From positions 1,253,882 to 1,317,881 of the forward strand of contig NZ_SGIU01000002.1 of assembly GCF_004296335.1 (NCBI RefSeq): DNA of 64,000 bases, read 5' to 3'. The notes beneath the pieces are model-generated. The model saw only the letters and a list, made by a program, of their open reading frames with translations. It had not been told where the DNA came from and searched no databases. Position 1 is the stretch's first letter. Every line of letters starts with the position of its first letter. Positions 8,791 through 17,850 of the stretch are shown here, piece by piece. This stretch comes from Flagellimonas allohymeniacidonis. Lineage in GTDB: Bacteria > Bacteroidota > Bacteroidia > Flavobacteriales > Flavobacteriaceae. Made by a program: the position numbers and the translations under genes.

Positions 8791-11700
8791 ATGAAGAAAA
8801 TCTACTTGGCCATCGCTGCAATTATGTTTTCAGCAATGGCATTTGCACAAGGGGTTACCACATCGTCCTTGGGAGGTAAGGTGACCGACAACACCGGTGA
8901 ACCGCTTCCCGGTGCTAGCGTGTTGGCAGTACATGTACCTTCAGGTACAACCTATGGTGCAGCTACCGATTTTGACGGTTTCTACCGTATTTCAGGTATG
9001 AGAACCGGAGGGCCTTACAAAATCACAATCTCCTATATTGGATTTAATGAGGATGTAAGGGAAGGAGTTTATTTGAACTTGGGCCAAACGGAACGAATCA
9101 GCTCTCAATTGTCTGAGTCCGCCACTGCTTTGGATGAAGTCGTGATTGTAGCTCAATCGGGGGGTCTTTTCGATGCTGGAAAAACAGGAGCTGAAACCAA
9201 CGTTAGTACAAGACAAGTAAATAACTTGCCATCTATTTCCCGTAACATTGCTGACTTTGCAAGGTTGACACCTCAAGCCAAGGTAACGGGTGATGATGTG
9301 ATTTCAATTAGTGGTCAGAACAACCGTTTCAATGCCATCTATATTGATGGTGCCGTAAATAACGATGCCTTTGGCTTGGCAGGAAATGGTACCAACGGAG
9401 GGCAAACAGGCGTGAGTCCTATCTCCCTTGATGCAATTGAATCCTTCCAGATAAACGTTGCACCTTTTGATGTACGTCAATCAGGATTTGCCGGAGGTAG
9501 TATCAATGCCGTAACTAGGTCAGGAACCAACAAATTCACGGGATCAGCCTATGCACTTTTCCGAAACGAAAACCTTTCGGGAAAAACCCCTGTGGACTTA
9601 GTTGGCGACGGAGGAGAAAGAGAAAAGTTGGATGAATTTACCGCAAACACCTACGGTGTTAGAATTGGCGGTCCGATTATCGAAGATAAATTGTTCTTCT
9701 TCGTTAACTATGAAAGACAGGAAGTTGAAACTCCCCAACCTTTCGATATCTCTACCTACCGTGGTGATGCCACTGCAACCGATTTGCAAGGACTAAGTGA
9801 TTTTCTTGTTGGTAACTTTGGTTACAACCCTGGCACATTTGCCAATAGTATAGAGTCCTTGACCAGTGACAAGTTGATTGCCAAACTAGACTGGAACGTC
9901 AATGACAAGAACAAACTTTCTTTCAGACACAGCTACGTAAAAGCTGTACAGTTTGATGCGGCCGCTTCAAACACAGGTCGAATCCAATTCTTGAACAGGT
10001 CTATCAATTTTGAGTCCGTTACCAATTCTTCTGCTTTGGAATTGAACTCACAAATTGGTGATAACATGTCCAATAACTTTGTATTGGGTTACACCAGAGT
10101 TCGTGATGATAGAGATCCTTTTGGAGACCCTTTCCCTTCCGTACAGATTTTTGATGCCGCTGGTACTTCCATTTTCTTTGGATCGGAGCCATTCTCAACT
10201 GCAAATGTCTTGGACCAAGATATTTTCACCTTGACGAACAACTTCCAAATTTACTCTGGACGTCACACCATTACTTTAGGTACCAACAACGAATACACTT
10301 CAGTTCGTAACGTATTCTTCCGTCAAAACTTTGGAGATTACCGCTTCAGCAGCCTCTCTGACTTTTTGGATGGTGAATTGGCCAACCGATACCGTCATGG
10401 GTATTCTTTGATTGGCGGATTTGGTGACGAATCTGAAGGTGCTGCCGAGTTCAATATTTTCCAATTTGGTCTTTACGCTCAGGATGAGATTGACATCACC
10501 GATAACTTTAAAGCTACCGTTGGTGTTCGTATCGATGTACCTTACTGGGAAGATGGTAGGGAGAACGAAGACTTCAACACAAGGACTGTTGCCTTGTTGG
10601 AAGCTAACGGAAAAGATTTGCAAGGAGCCCGTGTTGGACAGGGTATTGATCCCAATGTTCACTTATCTCCAAGATTAGGTTTCAGCTGGGACGTTAAAGG
10701 AGACAGGACTACACGACTACGTGGTGGTTTGGGGATATTTACATCTAGAGTTCCATTGGTATGGCCTGGTGGACAATACACCAACAATGGTGTATCTACC
10801 GGATTCATCCAAAGAACATCAAGTGACGGTCCAGTTCCCGTATTCAACCCAGATCCGAATACACAGTTGCAGGATCCTCCTCAAGGTTCTGGATCTGTAG
10901 GGGGCCAGATTGATTTGTTCGCCAAAGATTTCAAACTTCCACAGATATTTAAAACCAATATCGCGATAGACCAAAGATTACCTTGGGATATGGTATTCTC
11001 TGCTGACTTCATTTGGAACGACAATGTAAATACCGTTTTCTACGAAAACATCAACTTGGAAGGGCCACAGTTCACCACTACAGGTGCTGGTTCCCGACCT
11101 AACTACGGGTTTACAAGAATCGATTCTACCTACGATGCAGTTTATTTGGGAAGCAACACAAGTGCAGGTAGCTCATACAACGTTACAGGTACCTTGACCA
11201 AGAATTTCTTTAGTCCAAAATTGGATGCAACTGCTCAGGTTTCGTATACCTACGGTGATTCTGATGGTATTTTTGATGGAACGAGTTCGCAGAACAGTTC
11301 TCAGTTTAGAAACCTTGAAACAGTCAATGGTTCCAATGCTCCTGATTTGTCTACTTCTGACTTTTCTCCTGGGCACAGGATCATTGCGAACTCAACCTTT
11401 ACCCTTAAGTGGAACGAGAACCTACGTACAAGAATCGGTCTTTTCTATGAAGGGGCTGAGGGAACACCGTTCAGCTACGTGTATAACGGTAGTGGACTTT
11501 TGGCTGATACCGGAAGCTTCTCTGCTTTGATCTTTGTTCCTGAAACCCAAGATCAAGCCTTGTTGGTCGATTCTGATGATTTGACGGCTGCAGAACAATG
11601 GCAAGCCTTGAACGCAGTTATCGAAGGTGATGAGTACCTGAGAAGCCGAAGAGGACAGTTTGCTGAAAGAAACGCAGACCGTACCGATTGGACCCATATT

Positions 11701-12000
11701 ATTGACTTGAAATTTGCTCAAGAATTTGGCCTTAAAATCGGTGAAAACTATCACAAGCTAGAGCTTACCGCCGATATCTTCAACTTCACCAACTTGTTGA
11801 ACAAGGAGTGGGGGGTACGAACCTTTACCAACTTCAACCAAGTTCAGTTGTTGAACTTCGAAGGTTTTGCTGCCGATGGTACCACACCAGAGTTCACTTT
11901 TGAGCCAGGTGTTGAGGACACCAAAAACATTATTGATGATGCCGGGTTGGTATCTTCAAGATGGCAAATGCAATTTGGAATTCGATATAGTTTCAACTAA
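8791..12000 (+). CDS. TonB-dependent receptor, Oar-like, with carboxypeptidase-like regulatory domain
   Basis: A 1069-residue outer-membrane transporter. A signal peptide (MKKIYLAIAAIMFSAMAFAQ) is followed by a CarboxypepD_reg-like repeat at about residues 26-110 (GGKVTDNTGEPLPGASVLAV), a plug domain around 115-240 (NRFNAIYIDGAVNNDAFG, INAVTRSGTNKFTGSAYALF) and a long barrel that ends in QMQFGIRYSFN. The architecture resembles Oar-type receptors, and no SusD partner gene is adjacent, so a glycan-uptake pair is not indicated; substrate unknown. Codon usage appears regular (highly expressed style). It has its own promoter and terminator, so it is monocistronic. Confidence 0.92.
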   Translation: MKKIYLAIAAIMFSAMAFAQGVTTSSLGGKVTDNTGEPLPGASVLAVHVPSGTTYGAATDFDGFYRISGMRTGGPYKITISYIGFNEDVREGVYLNLGQTERISSQLSESATALDEVVIVAQSGGLFDAGKTGAETNVSTRQVNNLPSISRNIADFARLTPQAKVTGDDVISISGQNNRFNAIYIDGAVNNDAFGLAGNGTNGGQTGVSPISLDAIESFQINVAPFDVRQSGFAGGSINAVTRSGTNKFTGSAYALFRNENLSGKTPVDLVGDGGEREKLDEFTANTYGVRIGGPIIEDKLFFFVNYERQEVETPQPFDISTYRGDATATDLQGLSDFLVGNFGYNPGTFANSIESLTSDKLIAKLDWNVNDKNKLSFRHSYVKAVQFDAAASNTGRIQFLNRSINFESVTNSSALELNSQIGDNMSNNFVLGYTRVRDDRDPFGDPFPSVQIFDAAGTSIFFGSEPFSTANVLDQDIFTLTNNFQIYSGRHTITLGTNNEYTSVRNVFFRQNFGDYRFSSLSDFLDGELANRYRHGYSLIGGFGDESEGAAEFNIFQFGLYAQDEIDITDNFKATVGVRIDVPYWEDGRENEDFNTRTVALLEANGKDLQGARVGQGIDPNVHLSPRLGFSWDVKGDRTTRLRGGLGIFTSRVPLVWPGGQYTNNGVSTGFIQRTSSDGPVPVFNPDPNTQLQDPPQGSGSVGGQIDLFAKDFKLPQIFKTNIAIDQRLPWDMVFSADFIWNDNVNTVFYENINLEGPQFTTTGAGSRPNYGFTRIDSTYDAVYLGSNTSAGSSYNVTGTLTKNFFSPKLDATAQVSYTYGDSDGIFDGTSSQNSSQFRNLETVNGSNAPDLSTSDFSPGHRIIANSTFTLKWNENLRTRIGLFYEGAEGTPFSYVYNGSGLLADTGSFSALIFVPETQDQALLVDSDDLTAAEQWQALNAVIEGDEYLRSRRGQFAERNADRTDWTHIIDLKFAQEFGLKIGENYHKLELTADIFNFTNLLNKEWGVRTFTNFNQVQLLNFEGFAADGTTPEFTFEPGVEDTKNIIDDAGLVSSRWQMQFGIRYSFN

Positions 12001-12020
12001 TTGATCGCCATAAACTTTCG

Positions 12021-12051
12021 AAAAGCCCCGCCATTTGGCGGGGCTTTTTTT
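12021..12051 (+). terminator. Strong Rho-independent terminator of the TonB receptor gene
   Basis: A perfect stem AAAAGCCCCGCC/GGCGGGGCTTTT with tetraloop ATTT and a T run begins 21 bp after the receptor stop codon. Confidence 0.95.
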
Positions 12052-12092
12052 ATTCCCAAAATCATTACTTTTAAGCTTCAAACAAATAACCA

Positions 12093-12530
12093 ATGGAAAT
12101 TCTTCAGAACCTTCACTCCTATCTGGCATATATTGTTTTGTTGGTAATCATTTTTGCTGTTTTCAACGCCTTGATGGGCTGGACCGGCAAACGCGATTTC
12201 ACCATGCACAAAGACTTGCGCATAAGTTTGTTTGCCCTCATCCTCAGCCATATTCAATTGTTGATCGGCCTTATTGTTTATTTTGTATCGGCCAATGGCC
12301 TAAAGGCCATACAGACCTTGGGCATGGGCGGTTTAAATGCCCCGGCCCGTTTGCTGGCCTTGGAGCATCCCTTGACCAATGTGTTGGCCATTGTCTTGAT
12401 TACCATTGGGTGGTCGCGCCACAAACGCTTTGTTGAGAGCGATAAAAAGTTTAAGACCATTACGATTTTTTATGGCTTGGGCCTCTTACTTATTTTAAGC
12501 CGTATCCCCTGGGCGCAGTGGTTTAATTAG
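12093..12530 (+). CDS. Small four-helix membrane protein (flavobacterial 'cytochrome B'-type annotation)
   Basis: A 145-residue integral membrane protein with four hydrophobic helices at about residues 10-30 (LAYIVLLVIIFAVFNALMGW), 46-66, 88-105 and 122-140. Conserved-looking histidines sit at the helix edges (LHSYLAY, MHKDLRI, LSHIQLL, EHPLTN). Similar flavobacterial proteins tend to be labelled cytochrome B on the basis of such histidines; haem binding is not demonstrable from the sequence. The gene lies alone between a terminator and an AT-rich region. Confidence 0.7.
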   Translation: MEILQNLHSYLAYIVLLVIIFAVFNALMGWTGKRDFTMHKDLRISLFALILSHIQLLIGLIVYFVSANGLKAIQTLGMGGLNAPARLLALEHPLTNVLAIVLITIGWSRHKRFVESDKKFKTITIFYGLGLLLILSRIPWAQWFN

Positions 12531-12690
12531 TATGAGCAGGCCTCTTAATTTGCAAAAATCATCCTAGGTGATAGTTCGCGAACAATTATTCGAATAGCCA
12601 AAGAGCCACTGCAATTATAAAATCTTATTGTTTTTAATAATCATGTAATCGGATTATTATTAGGTTTTAATGTAAATACTTTCTGGATTT

Positions 12691-14001
12691 ATGAAGACGA
12701 TAGTAGCAAATATTCTCAACGTGTTTGTTATTTTTCTAACGATTTACCATGGGTTCAAACAAGATTTGAAGGCATTTTGGATATTCTTGGGGATAAGCAT
12801 TCTACTTATTTTAGCTCAAGTAGTTTTTAGAATCCTTAAATCCAAAAAAAAAGTCGATTCACAACGGAAAGACTTTTTCAAAACATTGATTAGCCCAAAA
12901 TATCTTGGATGGCAACAAGAGATTTTCAATAGGCTATATGCTAATCTCGAATTTGCGGAGCTGTATAAAAAAAAATACCCGGCTTTAGTCTTAAGGGATA
13001 GTAAGATTAATAAATACCCTTTCGGGGATTTGTGTGAATTAAAAAGTGAAAAACTTCCAACTATCAAATTAAGTTCCGAACAAAAAAAATTTCTTAAAAT
13101 TCTTAACCCTACGCTTCATTACCCAAAGATGAAAGGTTTTTCACTTAAAAGATTACATTTGAACCGATTGGGTTTTGTGGACAAATTAGAGGCCAATACA
13201 ACTAATTACAAGCAAAATCTGGTAACATGTCATATATTAGAATGGGAGCTCTATAAGTACTATAAGACTCAAAAGAAGATTCCAGATAGTACTAAAGAAA
13301 TTTTGGACAACCTTCCGTTTCGTAGTAAGTATCATGGAGATAAGAATGCTAAAAGTGCAGTTCTAGAACCCTCCGATAACAGTTTTCCATTATTGAGCGT
13401 GCAAGCAATTATAGTTTATAGGGATTACAATGAATACAACAATTCCACCTGGAAGGTTATATTGAAAAAACGAAATACTAATGTAGCAGTAAAACCTGGG
13501 TTTTTTCAGTTTCCTCCTGCTGGGGGGTTTGAGGTCTATGGATCTGAAGACGACGATGACAACATTTTATTGAAACAAGGTTTTGATGTTCGAAGTGCCA
13601 TCTTTCGAGAATATGCCGAAGAAATTTTTGACATTAAAGATATGCAAGCAAGACCTGATAGCAGAGAAATTGATTTTGTCTATAAGGAGGAGAATGTTGT
13701 TGAACTTATGAATAGCATCAACACCAAAAACTCCCATTTAGACTTTCTCGGTGTCATTGTTGACTTGTCGGTTTTACGACATGAAATATCGTTTTTACTT
13801 TTAATTGATGATGAAGATTTTAGTAAAAAGACTATTAGAGGTAATTGGGAAGCACAAAATATAATGCCAGTAGATGTACGAAATCTTAAATCTACATTAC
13901 AAAATGAAAACCTCCACAGTAGTAGCGCTGCTTTGTTACAGCTGGCTTCTGAAAACAAAAGATTGAAAGAGTTGGGAATAACAAAATCTTTAGAACTCTA
14001 A
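12691..14001 (+). CDS. Two-TM protein with C-terminal Nudix-like domain (possible SMODS-associated-NUDIX type)
   Basis: A 436-residue protein not assignable to a characterised enzyme. Two hydrophobic helices occupy about residues 5-20 and 28-49 (FWIFLGISILLILAQVVF), and a basic soluble region follows. From about residue 231 there is a Nudix-like fold: PLLSVQAIIVYRDYN, KPGFFQFPPAGGFEVYG near residue 270, and FREYAEEIFD near residue 305. This retains the REXXEE core of the Nudix box but has an Asp-rich insert and lacks the terminal Gly. N-terminal membrane anchors joined to a Nudix-like module are known among effectors linked to nucleotide-signalling defence systems, but no cyclase is seen here, so that role is inference. 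The region is clearly AT-richer than its core neighbours, suggesting transfer. Confidence 0.6.
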   Translation: MKTIVANILNVFVIFLTIYHGFKQDLKAFWIFLGISILLILAQVVFRILKSKKKVDSQRKDFFKTLISPKYLGWQQEIFNRLYANLEFAELYKKKYPALVLRDSKINKYPFGDLCELKSEKLPTIKLSSEQKKFLKILNPTLHYPKMKGFSLKRLHLNRLGFVDKLEANTTNYKQNLVTCHILEWELYKYYKTQKKIPDSTKEILDNLPFRSKYHGDKNAKSAVLEPSDNSFPLLSVQAIIVYRDYNEYNNSTWKVILKKRNTNVAVKPGFFQFPPAGGFEVYGSEDDDDNILLKQGFDVRSAIFREYAEEIFDIKDMQARPDSREIDFVYKEENVVELMNSINTKNSHLDFLGVIVDLSVLRHEISFLLLIDDEDFSKKTIRGNWEAQNIMPVDVRNLKSTLQNENLHSSSAALLQLASENKRLKELGITKSLEL

Positions 14002-14014
14002 TAATATATTTTTC

Positions 14015-14087
14015 AAAAGGCAGATTTTACACACTTCCTAATCAGAAAACAACTAGGTGATTATAAAATCACCTTATCTGCCTTTTT
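14015..14087 (+). terminator. Large nested terminator-like hairpin
   Basis: The outer stem AAAAGGCAGAT (14015-14025) pairs with ATCTGCCTTTT (14076-14086). Enclosed just before the closing arm is a second stem AGGTGATT/AATCACCT (14055-14074). The structure begins 14 bp after the Nudix-like gene stop and ends in a T run, so it probably terminates that gene and separates it from the DUF4062 gene. Confidence 0.7.
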
Positions 14088-14290
14088 AGCTTTATCTCTG
14101 ATAAGTCTAGAAGAGGACGTTATCAATGTTGAACGAAAACACCACGTTTTTGATAATAAGCGCCATTGCGAAAATTATATATCAGTACGTAATAAAAATC
14201 TTCCACAAAAAGAAGATTTTGTAAGGAAAAACTTCAGGTTGAAGAACTTTATATTTAAATTTATCACGGTCATTTCAATGTGTAACTACA

Positions 14291-14329
14291 GCACCTTGAC
14301 CATCTTTCCCCTAAAAAGATGCGAGGTGC
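14291..14329 (+). promoter_or_regulatory. Hairpin in the leader of the DUF4062 gene
   Basis: GCACCT (14291-14296) pairs with AGGTGC (14324-14329), and CATCTTT (14301-14307) pairs with AAAGATG (14315-14321) around a 7-nt loop. It lies 33 bp before the DUF4062 start and lacks a T tract, so it is more likely a leader structure or protein-binding site than a terminator. The rest of the 14088-14290 gap shows no gene; one 32-codon ORF at 14124 has no supporting feature. Confidence 0.45.
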
Positions 14330-14361
14330 CACTGGAATGATGGAACAGTGTAAATGATAAA

Positions 14362-15552
14362 ATGCCATCTCAACTTACAAATTATCGAATCTTTCTAGCT
14401 TCTCCAAGTGATTTATCTGATGATAGAACTATTGTGGAAGAAACAATAAATGAACTGAACTTGACTTTTGGTCGCCCAAAAGGCATTCATCTTGATCTTA
14501 TTAAGTGGGAGACACATTCTGCACCAGGTATTTCAAAAAAGAGTGTTCAGAAATTGATAAATAATGACATAGGTGATTATGATTTATTTATTGGATTACT
14601 TTGGACAAGATACGGAACACCAACAGATGAGTATCAATCTGGCACCGAAGAAGAGTTTAACATTGCATATGAGAAATTCCAAAAATCATCAAAATCTGTT
14701 CAAATACTTTTTTACTTCAAGAAGACACCATTTTCCATAGATGATATCGAGCCCGATCAGCTTAAGAAAATTAAAGAATTCAAATCGGCAATTGAAAAAG
14801 ACAGAAAGGTCTTATCTGGCGAATATAACGATACTTTTCAACTAAGTTCACACTTAAGACTGCATATCCCAATACGTGTTCAAGAATTACATGAGAATCA
14901 ATCTTCGAAAACAGTTACTTCCAAAATTGAACCAGATACTGTAGAGGAAATCGAAGTTGATAGTGAGGTTGAAAATGGATTACTGGAGTACAGAGAAATC
15001 TATGATGATTCAATTGAAATTGTTATCCAATCACTTAACAGGATATCAGATGCGATGGAATGGGTGTCAGATGAATTAAATAGCAAAACCAACGAACTTA
15101 CAGCGTTGACCTTGGATAAATCGAGACCATTGAATAGGAGATCTATAAAACAAATCCTTGCCAGAGCCGCCAGGTCAATGGACCATTTCGGAAATCGGAT
15201 TGATGTTGAAACACCAATATTTTTTGAAAGCTTCCAAAGTGCCATGGATTCTTTGCAAAACATATTAATAATCTATACCTCGGATTTTGATGAGATTGAT
15301 ATGAATGAAGTCATTCAAACTAGAGATTCCCTCTCTGATCTTATTGAGTCCATGTCGAGTAGCGTTGGGGGTATTGACGAGTTTATTTCTACTGTCCGTT
15401 CCTTTCCAAGAATATCTAAAGATATGAATGCATCCAAGACCAAGGTTGAATCCAGTTTGATGGAATTATTGGACAACACGAAAATAAGTTTGTCCATTGC
15501 CTCCGGCCTACGAGGAAGATATGATGACTTTCTTGGCGAAACGAATGTGTGA
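14362..15552 (+). CDS. DUF4062 (TIR-like) domain protein with helical C-terminus
   Basis: A 396-residue protein. Residues 7-115 match the DUF4062 pattern: YRIFLASPSDLSDDRTIVEE, then IDLIKWE-type LDLIKWETHSAPG, DYDLFIGLLWTRYGTPT and SGTEEEFNIAYEKF. This domain has a TIR/Rossmann-like fold and recurs at the N-terminus of bacterial STAND/NLR-type conflict proteins. Here no NTPase or repeat domain follows. Instead there is an Asp/Glu-rich linker (about 185-205) and a long helical, probably coiled region (SLNRISDAMEWVSDELNSKT to the end). A defence or abortive-infection role is inferred from the family and location, not shown. It overlaps the next ORF by 4 bp (GTGA). Confidence 0.72.
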   Translation: MPSQLTNYRIFLASPSDLSDDRTIVEETINELNLTFGRPKGIHLDLIKWETHSAPGISKKSVQKLINNDIGDYDLFIGLLWTRYGTPTDEYQSGTEEEFNIAYEKFQKSSKSVQILFYFKKTPFSIDDIEPDQLKKIKEFKSAIEKDRKVLSGEYNDTFQLSSHLRLHIPIRVQELHENQSSKTVTSKIEPDTVEEIEVDSEVENGLLEYREIYDDSIEIVIQSLNRISDAMEWVSDELNSKTNELTALTLDKSRPLNRRSIKQILARAARSMDHFGNRIDVETPIFFESFQSAMDSLQNILIIYTSDFDEIDMNEVIQTRDSLSDLIESMSSSVGGIDEFISTVRSFPRISKDMNASKTKVESSLMELLDNTKISLSIASGLRGRYDDFLGETNV

Positions 15553-15812
15553 TAAATTCATTAACAAAGCAGATGTTCAATAATATTGAGTTTGACCCAG
15601 AAATTCTAAAGTCAACCTCTTCCAGTATTCATAAAAGGAATTTAGAAATTGGCTCGGCCAGCCTAAACGATTATAGCCTTAGGCTCAGTTTAAATGTTAG
15701 ACTTTTATACGGTAAATTCTCTTACGAAGTATTGGAAAACAATGAAATTAGTATAGCTATTTGCCATGAGATCAATTATTTTATCAAATGGCAAAATAAT
15801 CTTGATGACTAG
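15549..15812 (+). CDS. Small protein coupled to the DUF4062 gene
   Basis: An 87-residue ORF beginning with GTG that overlaps the DUF4062 stop codon (GTGA), a common sign of translational coupling. No family was recognised. It is polar, with alternating hydrophobic residues near the middle (LRLSLNVRLLYGKFSYEVLE) that suggest a small alpha/beta fold. Its position suggests a partner or regulator of the DUF4062 protein, an inference from coupling only. An in-frame ATG at codon 9 is a possible alternative start. Confidence 0.5.
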   Translation: MINSLTKQMFNNIEFDPEILKSTSSSIHKRNLEIGSASLNDYSLRLSLNVRLLYGKFSYEVLENNEISIAICHEINYFIKWQNNLDD

Positions 15813-16327
15813 TCCTATCTTCATAGTTTTCTGGATAGAATTACCAATTCTTGTGAGAGCATCATTCAGGGATATAGGGCTCCTTTAAAATGCAAAAAAA
15901 CTGAAGGAAGATGATATCCTGTTTTTTGAGCAAAGAAGGGAACTCTTCATTAGGAGATAGAAGAGCTAGTCCCCGTTGGGTTTTTTGAACGAGGACCAAT
16001 CAAATGAAATCAAAAGTGGTGTCCAAAATTGCATCTCACGGCTGAGGTCTGAGATATAGAATGGAAGATTCATTTCAAATATTGTCTCTAGACCCTTTTA
16101 ACAGTTTTTATTATGTGTCGTCAGCTAGTTCATACTTTGGAACCACAGGTATCTTGTACAGTCTTATGTACCCATTTAGGTCGATGAATATTTCTGAACT
16201 ACAATTTCACAATCAAAAGCTAGACCTGTGGATTTTACAATCTACTTTCTTTGCTCTAGCACCTTCTAACATAAAAAGGCAAGCATAACTGCAGAAAAAA
16301 CTAAGCTGTACTTTATTGAAGCTCTAT
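15813..16327. other. 515-bp stretch without a convincing gene
   Basis: Only a 75-codon plus-strand ORF at 16061-16288 (starts MEDSFQILSLDPFNSFYYVS) is present, with no recognised family and no clear ribosome site. The sequence is AT-rich with many stops in all frames and may be decayed accessory DNA between the DUF4062 pair and the RadC-like gene. Confidence 0.4.
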
Positions 16328-16732
16328 TCAACATCGAATACAGTGATAATTTCCTTCAGATATTATTATATGAGTCCAAAGTTTTATTCCGATAATACTA
16401 GCAGCGATTTTAATCAATTCTGTAAAATTCATATCCTCTTCACTTGGTAGTAATTCCCCAGATGGGTGATTATGGCATAATACTATTTTCGTACATTTTA
16501 GCGACACAGGGTAGCTAAGGACATCTACTGGTTTTAAAATGTTTCTATTACTTATCCCTATTGTGACCAGCTCAATGAATTCAATATCATTTCTATCGTT
16601 TAGGCCGATTGTCCAGCAATATTCCTTTTTTCTGTGATGTCTGTTTTGAAAGCATAATATTTTTTGCATTATGCGAGCTATATCGGCAATACTGTTGACA
16701 TGCTTGTCCTCTTTGGAAACACTTACTTTCAT
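16328..16732 (-). CDS. RadC-like JAB/MPN domain protein
   Basis: A 134-residue protein consisting of little more than the RadC JAB domain. The metal-site motif HNHPSG followed by Glu-Asp (LCHNHPSGELLPSEEDM, near residue 93) is intact, as is the upstream Glu region (IELVTIGISNRNILKPVDV). Full RadC proteins are about 220 residues with an N-terminal HhH segment, which is missing here. Short RadC copies of this kind are frequent on mobile elements and in defence islands of Bacteroidota, and a role in DNA repair is not established for the family. The gene is divergent from its AT-rich neighbours and has no visible operon partner. Confidence 0.82.
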   Translation of the reverse strand: MKVSVSKEDKHVNSIADIARIMQKILCFQNRHHRKKEYCWTIGLNDRNDIEFIELVTIGISNRNILKPVDVLSYPVSLKCTKIVLCHNHPSGELLPSEEDMNFTELIKIAASIIGIKLWTHIIISEGNYHCIRC

Positions 16733-16941
16733 GAATTTAATTTAGAAAAAAGAGTTATAACCCATTAATTGGATTGATATATGCACTTTCTGAGTTGGTA
16801 ATTCTCACATACAAGTGTACGAATAGACTGAGTTTCGTAAAAGTGGTTTCACTAACTTTCATTATTCTTTCAGAATAGAATTTACATGCAATTCCACTAT
16901 TAGCATTGCAATAAATTCAAATTGCTTGTCATCCGTAAGTC

Positions 16942-16971
16942 TTGCGGACCAAGATTAGATGACTAACTTTG
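16942..16971 (+). promoter_or_regulatory. Promoter of a probably leaderless small membrane-protein gene
   Basis: TAACTTTG (16964-16971) is an exact TAnnTTTG match, with TTG at 16942-16944 about 19 bp upstream. The -7 element ends only 4 nt before the ATG at 16976, so transcription would begin at or inside the start codon. Confidence 0.6.
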
Positions 16972-16975
16972 GTAC

Positions 16976-17239
16976 ATGAATGAGAAAAAACACACCAAGT
17001 ACAAAACCAAATATTGGTTGATAGCAAGTGTAATTGTTCTTTTGGCAGCGACAATAGGCGCTTATAAATTTGTCAATGGTTATTTGGTGAAAATGACATT
17101 GAATGAAGACGGTACAGGACAAGGATACATGAAAACACCAGACATCTTGGATATGATGTTGTTCTTTGGGATAATTGCAATAGGTCTGCTAGGTTTAGTT
17201 CTAACAATAGTAAACCTCGTCAGAATTGTAAGAAATTAA
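16976..17239 (+). CDS. Small two-helix membrane protein
   Basis: An 87-residue protein of unknown function. A basic N-terminus (MNEKKHTKYKTKYW) precedes a first helix at residues 14-32 (LIASVIVLLAATIGAYKF). A hydrophilic loop of about 25 residues follows, then a second helix at about 61-83 (LFFGIIAIGLLGLVLTIVNL). The exact promoter match immediately before the ATG supports it as a real gene. Its 3' end overlaps the convergent SYLF gene by 4 bp. Confidence 0.65.
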   Translation: MNEKKHTKYKTKYWLIASVIVLLAATIGAYKFVNGYLVKMTLNEDGTGQGYMKTPDILDMMLFFGIIAIGLLGLVLTIVNLVRIVRN

Positions 17240-17766
17240 AAGGGCTTATAGCTAAACTTCTGCCCACCCACAGAGGCATCGGCCATAAGCCCGGCCTTGG
17301 GCAGGGCAAACACGGCCACCCCCTCTTTATATTTGGCATTGGCGGCAATACCAGATTTTAGCGCCACGGCAGAGGCCTCGGCCGCAAATTGAAATTTTCC
17401 TTCTTTGAATCGGTTAAGGTCCACAGCTGTCTCAAAAAAGATAACCTCAATAATCGCTTGGCCCCCAGCCTGTAGGCCCACATTGAGCTTTTTTAGGCCT
17501 GCCATACCCACCATTTCACCACCTTCATAGACCACCCCGTTTCCAGAGGCGCCCCCAATAATAAAACCGCCCTTGCCCACGTTGGGGAACAGCACGTAGC
17601 CTGCCGAATTTTCAAAGAATCGGTCAAGGCCTATGTCAGCCTTTAAAAGTGTTTTTTTGGCTTTTTTGGCATCGTTGATGACCTTTCGGTCTTTTTTGCT
17701 CTGTGCATTTGCACCAAATGCTAAAAATAGAATACCAATGATCAGTATGGATTTTAAGACTCTCAT
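17236..17766 (-). CDS. Exported lipid-binding SYLF domain protein
   Basis: SYLF (Ysc84-like) proteins bind acidic phospholipids; bacterial members are secreted or periplasmic. The frame is open further upstream, but the ATG at 17766 gives a good signal peptide (MRVLKSILIIGILFLAFGANAQ) and avoids reading through a terminator, so it is preferred. The mature 150 residues show the family pattern: ENSAGYVLFPNVGKGGFIIGGASGNGV, LNVGLQAGGQAIIEVIFFE, KFQFAAEASAVALKSGI and GVAVFALPKAGLMADASVGGQKF. It is single, convergent with the small membrane-protein gene. Confidence 0.88.
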   Translation of the reverse strand: MRVLKSILIIGILFLAFGANAQSKKDRKVINDAKKAKKTLLKADIGLDRFFENSAGYVLFPNVGKGGFIIGGASGNGVVYEGGEMVGMAGLKKLNVGLQAGGQAIIEVIFFETAVDLNRFKEGKFQFAAEASAVALKSGIAANAKYKEGVAVFALPKAGLMADASVGGQKFSYKPF

Positions 17767-17797
17767 GGAACAGGAATTATAAGTGGAAAATAAAGGT

Positions 17798-17830
17798 AAA
17801 AAAAAACCCCTTCCTATACAGAAAGGGGTT
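17798..17830 (-). terminator. Terminator of the DinB-like gene
   Basis: On the minus strand AACCCCTT (17823-17830) pairs with AAGGGGTT (17805-17812), followed by an 8-T run. It begins 21 bp after the DinB-like stop and lies just upstream of the SYLF start. Confidence 0.85.
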
Positions 17831-17850
17831 GCCAATATTTGTTAAATCGA

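Noticed and set aside
12035..12436. 133-codon ORF overlapping the terminator and the small membrane protein gene
   Set aside because: It lies in another frame of the four-helix protein gene, starts inside the terminator and shows no family features.
16061..16288. 75-codon ORF between the DUF4062 pair and RadC as a confident gene
   Set aside because: No family, ribosome site or codon-usage support; mentioned only in the description of the gap.
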